Origin: Streptomyces leeuwenhoekii
GTDB lineage: Bacteria > Actinomycetota > Actinomycetes > Streptomycetales > Streptomycetaceae
Direction of reading: 5' to 3'
Length of the DNA stretch: 64,000 bases
NCBI RefSeq assembly: GCF_001013905.1
Contig: NZ_LN831790.1
Span: forward strand, 3,300,001 to 3,364,000
In this document: piece by piece, positions 59,625 to 64,000 of the stretch
How positions within the stretch are numbered: position 1 is the first letter of the stretch
Layout: every line of letters starts with the position of its first letter
The notes under the pieces: model-generated
The model's database searches: none
Told to the model about the DNA's origin: nothing
What the model saw: only the letters and a program-made list of their open reading frames with translations
Translations under genes and position numbers: made by a program

Positions 59625-60291
59625 CCTGCCTGAAAACCCCTTCTGTCCACCTTGTTATCCGCCCGTGGCCAACCGCCCGCACGCGGCACGCCGGGCGTTG
59701 CCGACCGCAAAGGAGGGGTGGCGGGGGGTGACCGGGGGGACGGGTGGCCACCGGACGGGCACGGGGGGCTACCGCCCGTTTCGTCGGCGTTCAGCCGGTT
59801 TCATCCGTTCGGCCGGTACGGCGGGGAGTCGCGGGCGGGCGGACGGGCGGGGGCGACCGGCGGAAGGGGTCCGGGGCAGGCGGGTCGCACGGCGGCTGGG
59901 CGGGGCCGGGCGGCGGGTCCGTACGGGGCCGGAGGCCGAGACCGGGCTGGAGATCGTACGGGCCGGATCCGGCGGGCGGGGCGGGCGGGCCGGGGTCCGG
60001 AGGGACGACGCCGGGGATGGCGGGCGGACCCGGAGGCCCGGAGGGACGACGCCGGGAGTGGTGGGCGGACCCGGAGGCCCGGAAGTACGCCGGGGCGGGA
60101 CCGGCGGGCAGAGACCCGCAGGCCCGGCCCGGTGCCGAACCCGGAAGGCCCCGACCGGGAAGGCCCCGGCCCGAAGCCGGCCGGCCGGCGAGGCCGGGTG
60201 GCCGGGGGATCCAGGAGCCGGGCCGGTCCGACCGGCGGGGCCCCGGTGTCATCGGCTCGGTGGCCCCGCCGTGGTGGTCGTGCCGTGAGGG
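59625..60291. repeat. G-rich intergenic region with 41-bp tandem duplication
   Basis: The 740 bp between the two BMP genes hold no credible gene; open frames here are Gly/Arg low complexity. A 41-bp unit starting CGGAGGGACGACGCCGGG is present twice in tandem (59998-60038 and 60039-60079, three mismatches) with a third partial unit. The plus strand is dominated by G-runs, so the transcript from BMP2 (minus strand) is C-rich, as for other 3' regions in this window. Confidence 0.7.
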
Positions 60292-61344
60292 TTATTCGGT
60301 CCGGACCTTGATCGATCCGTCGATGATGCCGGACTTCGCCTTCGCGACGGCGTCCTTCAGGCCCTCGATGGTGGCGAACTGCGGGTTGGTCTCGGTCAGG
60401 CCGACGCCGTCGACCTTCAGGTCGAAGGTCTGGGTGCCGGTGAGCGGCTTGCCGTCCTCCACGGACTTCGCCAGGGCGTACACGGAGCCGCCGACGTCCT
60501 TGGTCGCCGAGGTCAGGATGCGGTCCTTGTACTTGGCGAGGGCCTCCTGCTTGTACTGGTCGGAGTCGACGCCGATCGCCCAGACCCCGGCCTTGGCGGC
60601 GGCCTCGATGACGCCCTGCCCGGACAGGCCGGCGGCGTGGTACACGACGTCGGCCTTCTTCTCGATCTGGCCCTCGGCGGCGGCCCGGCCCTTGTCCGGG
60701 CTGGAGAAGCCGCCCTCCTCGGCGGTCTGCGTCAGGTACTGGGAGACGACCTTCACCTTGGGGTCGGTCTCCTTCACGCCCTGCTCGAAGCCGGCCTCGA
60801 ACTTGTGGATGAGCGGCACGTCCACACCGCCCACGAAGCCGACCGTCTTCGTTTTGGTGGCCTTCGCGGCGGCGACACCGGCGAGGTAGGACGCCTGTTC
60901 CTCGGCGAAGACGAGGGAGGCGACGTTCTTGCCCTCGACCACGGAGTCGACGATGCCGAAGGTGGTCTTCGGGTACTTGGCGGCCACGGCCTTCATCGCC
61001 GGGCCGTAGGCGAATCCGACGCCGATGACGGGGTTGTAGCCCTGGCGTGCCAGCGACGCCAGGCGCTGCTCCTTGTCGGCGTCGGTCTCGCCCTCGGTGG
61101 GCTCGATGTCGGCGGTGGCGTAGCCGAACTCCTTCTTCGCCTGCTCGAGGCCGGCGTAGGCGGCGTCGTTGAAGGACTGGTCGCCCCGGCCGCCGATGTC
61201 GTAGGCGATGGCGAGACCCTTGCCACCCTTCGTGCCGCTGTCGACGCTGTCCTTCTCGCTGCTCGTACCGCCGCAGGCGGTGGCGGCGAGGGCGAGCGAC
61301 GCGACCCCCACCGCGGCGCGGCTCAGTCTCGATATCCGGCGCAT
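60292..61344 (-). CDS. BMP family nucleoside-binding lipoprotein (copy 2)
   Basis: This 350-residue paralogue of the protein at 58504 has a signal MRRISRLSRAAVGVASLALA and lipobox ATAC (Cys24), with the same Bmp/PnrA blocks: LAIAYDIGGRGDQSFNDAAY, RQGYNPVIGVGFAYGPAM, FVGGVDVPLIHKFEAGFEQG and WAIGVDSDQYKQEALAKYKD. By eye about three quarters of residues match copy 1. The differences are concentrated in the signal peptide and the C-terminal 60 residues. It stops with TAA and has its own operator. It may widen the nucleoside range of the shared transporter. Confidence 0.93.
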   Translation of the reverse strand: MRRISRLSRAAVGVASLALAATACGGTSSEKDSVDSGTKGGKGLAIAYDIGGRGDQSFNDAAYAGLEQAKKEFGYATADIEPTEGETDADKEQRLASLARQGYNPVIGVGFAYGPAMKAVAAKYPKTTFGIVDSVVEGKNVASLVFAEEQASYLAGVAAAKATKTKTVGFVGGVDVPLIHKFEAGFEQGVKETDPKVKVVSQYLTQTAEEGGFSSPDKGRAAAEGQIEKKADVVYHAAGLSGQGVIEAAAKAGVWAIGVDSDQYKQEALAKYKDRILTSATKDVGGSVYALAKSVEDGKPLTGTQTFDLKVDGVGLTETNPQFATIEGLKDAVAKAKSGIIDGSIKVRTE

Positions 61345-61397
61345 CTGAAGTTCCCCATTCTCCAAAACCCCGCAGCGGGTGCTCGGTTCGGCGCACA

Positions 61398-61411
61398 TTA
61401 ACGCGCGTAGA
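61398..61411. promoter_or_regulatory. Nucleoside-regulon operator at BMP2
   Basis: TTAACGCGCGTAGA is identical to the BMP1 site, within the shared 20-nt block (61392-61411). It lies 54 bp upstream of the BMP2 start, overlapping the probable promoter on the minus strand. Confidence 0.75.
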
Positions 61412-61555
61412 AACCTCTGGGAACAGGGTTCCCCGGGGCCGTTATCCATTCGTGCCGGTGGCCGGTTACGCCCTGGTTAACCAGCGGTTCGAAGGGCCAC
61501 GAACGGCCACGAAGAGGAGCGCGGGCAAGGGCAGGCAGGGGCGGGAAGAGCGGCC

Positions 61556-61584
61556 GGCCCGCCCGGCGACCGCCGGGACGGGCC
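61556..61584 (-). terminator. Hairpin after amidohydrolase gene
   Basis: GGCCCGCCCGG pairs imperfectly with CCGGGACGGGCC just beyond the minus-strand stop codon at 61593. Confidence 0.45.
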
Positions 61585-61592
61585 GGGTGCGG

Positions 61593-62834
61593 CTAGCCGA
61601 GGGCGTCGAGGAGGGCGGCGGCGGTGAAGAGCTCCACGCCGACGGTGATGGCGTGCTCGTCCACGTCGAAGTCGCCCTGGTGCAGGTCGCGGACGGTGCG
61701 CTCGCCGGGCGGGCGGACGCCGAGCCGGGCCATGGCGCCGGGCACCCGCTCCAGGTACCAGGAGAAGTCCTCGCCGCCCAGGCTCTGCTCGGTGCCCTCG
61801 ATCGACTCCACGCCGCGCCGGGCGGTCATCGCCTCCCGCAGCAGCTCGGTGGCGTCCGGGTGGTTGACGACCGGCGGGACGCCACGGACGTAGGTGATCT
61901 CGGACTTGGCGCGGTACAGGTTGGCGATCTCGTCGATCGCCGCGACCACGATGTCGGGTGCCTGCCGCCAGGCGTCCAGGTCGAGGCAGCGCACCGTCCC
62001 GGCGAGCTCGGCGTGCTGCGGGATGACGTTCGGGGCGTGCCCGGACTCGATCCGGCCCCAGGTGACGGCGAGGCCGCTGCGGCTGTCGATGCGCCGGGAG
62101 ACCAGCGCGGGCACGTCGGCGACGACCCGGGCGGCGGCGGTGACCAGGTCGGTGGTGAGGTGGGGGCGCGCGGTGTGGCCGCCGGGGCCGTCGAGCGCGA
62201 TCTCCAGCCGGTCGCAGGCGGAGGTGATGGGGCCCTCGCGCAGCCCGATGCGCCCGGCGTCCACCCGCGGGTCGCAGTGCACGGCGAGGATCCGGCGGAC
62301 CCCCTCCAGCGCCCCGGCCTCAATGGCTTCGGCGGCACCGCCGGGCAGCACCTCCTCTGCCGGCTGGAAGATCATCCGCACGGGCCGGTGCAGCAGCCCC
62401 TGGCGGTGCAGCTCGGCGAGGACGAGACCGGCGCCGAGGACGACGGTGGTGTGCACGTCGTGCCCGCAGGCGTGCGCCCGGTCCGGCACCGTCGACCGGT
62501 ACGGGCAGTCGCTCTTGGTGTCGGGGATGGGCAGGGCGTCGATGTCAGCCCGCAGGGCGAGTATGCCGGGGCCGCCCGCGCCGCCGGGGCTCTCCCCTCT
62601 CCCGACGCCGATGTCGCAGATGAGCCCGGTGCCGGCGGGGAGTACGCGCGGTGCCAGGCCCGCCTTCTCCAGCCGTTCCTTGATCGCTGCGGTGGTGCGG
62701 AACTCCTGGTTGCCCAGCTCGGGGTGCATGTGCAGGTCGCGGCGGAAGGCGACGAGCTCGGCGCGCAGTGCCTCGGGCAGCGCGCCGGGAAGCAGGGCTT
62801 CTCCGGGAAGGTCGACCTCGGACTCTGGGGACAT
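61593..62834 (-). CDS. M20 family amidohydrolase
   Basis: This 413-residue metallopeptidase-like hydrolase of the M20D (IAA-amino acid/hippurate hydrolase) type has FRRDLHMHPELGNQEFRTTA, the metal ligands HACGHDVHTTVVLGAG, QPAEEVLPGGAAEAIEAGAL with the catalytic Glu pair, CDPRVDAGRIGL, the lid-domain GPGGHTARPH, and GGEDFSWYLERVPG near the end. It should hydrolyse an N-acyl amino acid or related amide. ATG 62834 is used; GTG 62846 is possible. It lies next to the nucleoside cluster without obvious functional connection. Confidence 0.92.
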   Translation of the reverse strand: MSPESEVDLPGEALLPGALPEALRAELVAFRRDLHMHPELGNQEFRTTAAIKERLEKAGLAPRVLPAGTGLICDIGVGRGESPGGAGGPGILALRADIDALPIPDTKSDCPYRSTVPDRAHACGHDVHTTVVLGAGLVLAELHRQGLLHRPVRMIFQPAEEVLPGGAAEAIEAGALEGVRRILAVHCDPRVDAGRIGLREGPITSACDRLEIALDGPGGHTARPHLTTDLVTAAARVVADVPALVSRRIDSRSGLAVTWGRIESGHAPNVIPQHAELAGTVRCLDLDAWRQAPDIVVAAIDEIANLYRAKSEITYVRGVPPVVNHPDATELLREAMTARRGVESIEGTEQSLGGEDFSWYLERVPGAMARLGVRPPGERTVRDLHQGDFDVDEHAITVGVELFTAAALLDALG

Positions 62835-63287
62835 CAGTTGCTTCACCCTCTGAAGGGTAGGACGCCCAGGCGGCCGGTTGACCCGCGATCGACAAAAGTT
62901 CAGCCCCTTAGGGGAAGAAAATCTGGTCGCCCCACGCATATCTGTCGAATGTCTTGGGTAAACTCGCCGGTTTTCACCATCGAGCGGATCTCCTGATCCA
63001 TGGGAAGCGGCGACCGCCCCCGCTCCCTGCTACCCGTCCTTCTCACGGATACCACGTCCCGCCCGGCCCACGCGTCCGTGCTCGTCAGGTGGACGGGCGG
63101 GGGCCGGCGGCGGGGGCCGCGCCGGGTCCGTCCGACGGGGGGTGCGACCACGGCTTATGCGGTCAGAAAGCGGTGAAGGGTGTGATGTTCGCCTCTGATG
63201 ATAAATGTCGTGAAAAGAGTCATATCGGCTTCCTCGCCCGGGAGGCCGCCCCGGGTTCGGCGACGGGCCCGCGCTCCGGCCGGGGCT
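62835..63287. other. Intergenic region with AT-richer patches
   Basis: No convincing gene. Two patches have unusually low GC for this window (about 62890-62960 and 63180-63230, the latter with GATGATAAATG and GAAAAGAGTCATA). A short forward frame from ATG 63187 (MFASDDKCREKSHIGFLARE) exists but runs into the antisense of the next gene and has no ribosome site. The first patch probably holds the amidohydrolase promoter. Confidence 0.4.
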
Positions 63288-64000
63288 CTACCGGGCGATC
63301 GCCACCGCCGCCAGGCGGTGCACGTCCCGGGCCGAGCCCGTCACCCCGGACAGGAAGCCCTGGGCGCGCGGCGAGGCGTGCTGGGTCAGCCAGGCGGGGT
63401 CGATGTCGCAGACGGCGACCTTCACCTCCGTACCGGCCAGGGCCAGGGGCAGGGTGTGGACGACCGTGGAGGGGAAGCTGAGGACGGTGCGGCCGATGGG
63501 GCCGCGGCGGGCGATCAGCTCCAGGGGCAGGTCGGGGCGGACGATCTGGAGGCCGGTCTCCACGGCCAGCCGGTGGAGCTTCTCGGCGCTCTCGCGCCGG
63601 TGGGCGAAGTAGCGGGTGGCGCCGTGCCGCTTCGCCAGCTCCCGGACGGCGGCCACGTACCGGTCGCCGTCCACGACGCCCGTCTCGACCAGCGAGGTGC
63701 CCACCATGTCGGCGCCCTTGGTCAGGCGGGGCGGGCCGAAGCGGGCGCGGGTCCAGGCGAAGGCGTTGGCGGTGACCGTGACCCCGTCGGGGGCCTGCTC
63801 GATCGGCATGGCGGAGAAGACCGCCACCCGGCGGCCCCGGGACGGGGTCAGTCTGCGGCGGGCGGCGGAGGAGACCGGCGCGAACAGCAGGTCGCGCGGG
63901 CCGGGGCGGCTGCCCTTGCGGTGCCAGCGCACCAGGCGCTCGCCGCGGGCGAGCTGGGTGACGAACTCCATGGTGGCGGTGCCGTCGTCGACGACGACCA
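63288..64000 (-). CDS. Polysialyltransferase-like glycosyltransferase (5' end outside window)
   Basis: The frame is open from 64000 to the stop at 63288. An internal ATG at 63971 is preceded in frame by VVVDDGTAT, so the true start is outside the window. The visible part (about 237 residues) contains RYFAHRRESAEKLHRLAVET, IVRPDLPLELIARRGPIGRT and SFPSTVVHTLPLALAGTEV. These blocks resemble the bacterial alpha-2,8-polysialyltransferase family: the HRRE motif, LPLE, and the SFPSTVxHTLP loop for the nucleotide sugar. The family call is from memory. It may act on a cell-surface polymer. Confidence 0.7.
   Translation of the reverse strand, partial: VVVDDGTATMEFVTQLARGERLVRWHRKGSRPGPRDLLFAPVSSAARRRLTPSRGRRVAVFSAMPIEQAPDGVTVTANAFAWTRARFGPPRLTKGADMVGTSLVETGVVDGDRYVAAVRELAKRHGATRYFAHRRESAEKLHRLAVETGLQIVRPDLPLELIARRGPIGRTVLSFPSTVVHTLPLALAGTEVKVAVCDIDPAWLTQHASPRAQGFLSGVTGSARDVHRLAAVAIAR

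Noticed and set aside
59652..60889. Overlapping plus-strand open frames in the G-rich BMP spacer
   Set aside because: They encode Gly/Arg repeats, run into the antisense of BMP2 and have no ribosome site.
63187..63481. Small forward gene starting MFASDDKCREK
   Set aside because: It has no ribosome site and most of it is antisense to the polysialyltransferase-like gene; only the first codons lie in an AT-richer patch.
1..64000. bldA (TTA codon) dependence of genes in the window
   Set aside because: Scanning by eye for TTA on both strands, the TTA/TAA trinucleotides I found were intergenic, out of frame (Gly-Tyr or Arg-Tyr junctions), or stop codons. No gene with an in-frame TTA was identified.
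1..64000. tRNA, rRNA, prophage, toxin-antitoxin or biosynthetic gene cluster
   Set aside because: No cloverleaf, rRNA segment, integrase, capsid gene, paired small toxin genes or PKS/NRPS/terpene enzyme was seen.

Overview
The window is high-GC actinobacterial chromosome, almost certainly Streptomyces. The evidence is strong third-position G/C in every real gene, many GTG starts, an LAXTG sortase substrate, the AfsQ1/AfsQ2/SigQ signalling cassette, a propionyl-CoA carboxylase with an epsilon subunit, and many long antisense open frames typical of GC-rich shadow coding. From memory, most of it is collinear (inverted) with about SCO4884-SCO4934 of S. coelicolor. The first 7 kb look more accessory. 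I saw no tRNA, rRNA, prophage, IS transposase, CRISPR array or secondary-metabolite cluster, and in a by-eye scan no in-frame TTA (bldA) codon.

Layout. 1-7.3 kb: accessory metabolic and regulatory genes (DUF6010 fragment, DJ-1/PfpI protein facing a GlxA/AraC regulator, ArsR-like regulator facing a flavin reductase across a perfect palindrome, VOC protein, zinc alcohol dehydrogenase facing an MmyB-type regulator) with the decayed tail of an RsbW-like kinase. 7.3-13.3 kb: cell surface (large subtilase, lipoprotein L,D-transpeptidase, small LAXTG-anchored protein). 13.5-17.6 kb: second messengers (GAF-GGDEF protein and class III adenylate cyclase) around an enoyl-CoA hydratase. 17.7-25.3 kb: acyl-CoA carboxylase module (birA, pccB, pccE, accA2) interleaved with a lipase, MmpB-like microprotein, Maf and a membrane protein. 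25.4-28.1 kb: DeoR-type regulator and LpdA-like quinone reductase. 28.2-61.4 kb: a dispersed but near-complete nucleoside uptake and catabolism set (PNP, phosphopentomutase-like enzyme, deoC with two aldehyde dehydrogenases, uridine kinase, adenosine deaminase, thymidine phosphorylase, cytidine deaminase, ABC transporter, two BMP lipoproteins). It is interrupted by sigQ-afsQ1-afsQ2, an ECF sigma factor with a SnoaL-like tail, a STAS protein and transporters. 61.5-64 kb: M20 amidohydrolase and the downstream part of a polysialyltransferase-like gene.

How the genes fit together. The nucleoside genes form a route from outside the cell to central metabolism: BMP lipoproteins and ABC transporter bring nucleosides in; Add and Cdd deaminate; PNP and DeoA phosphorolyse; the mutase converts pentose-1-P to pentose-5-P; DeoC yields acetaldehyde plus glyceraldehyde-3-P; the aldehyde dehydrogenase removes acetaldehyde. 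The strongest non-coding signal is a palindrome, CTACGCGCGTAG or a close variant, found six times and always just upstream of a nucleoside gene or operon (28686, 34384, 46166, 58371, 59611, 61398). It marks one regulon whose regulator is not evident here.

Other points of note: a 200-bp MITE-like element and a solo relative that each supply the stop codon of the adjacent gene; a textbook AfsQ1 operator between sigQ and afsQ1; a possible ATC start codon on the nucleoside ABC ATPase; two enzyme-fold proteins without catalytic residues (a half-length aldehyde dehydrogenase and a Ser-less alpha/beta hydrolase); two broken genes; and several C-rich, repeat-bearing 3' regions that look like Rho-dependent terminators.
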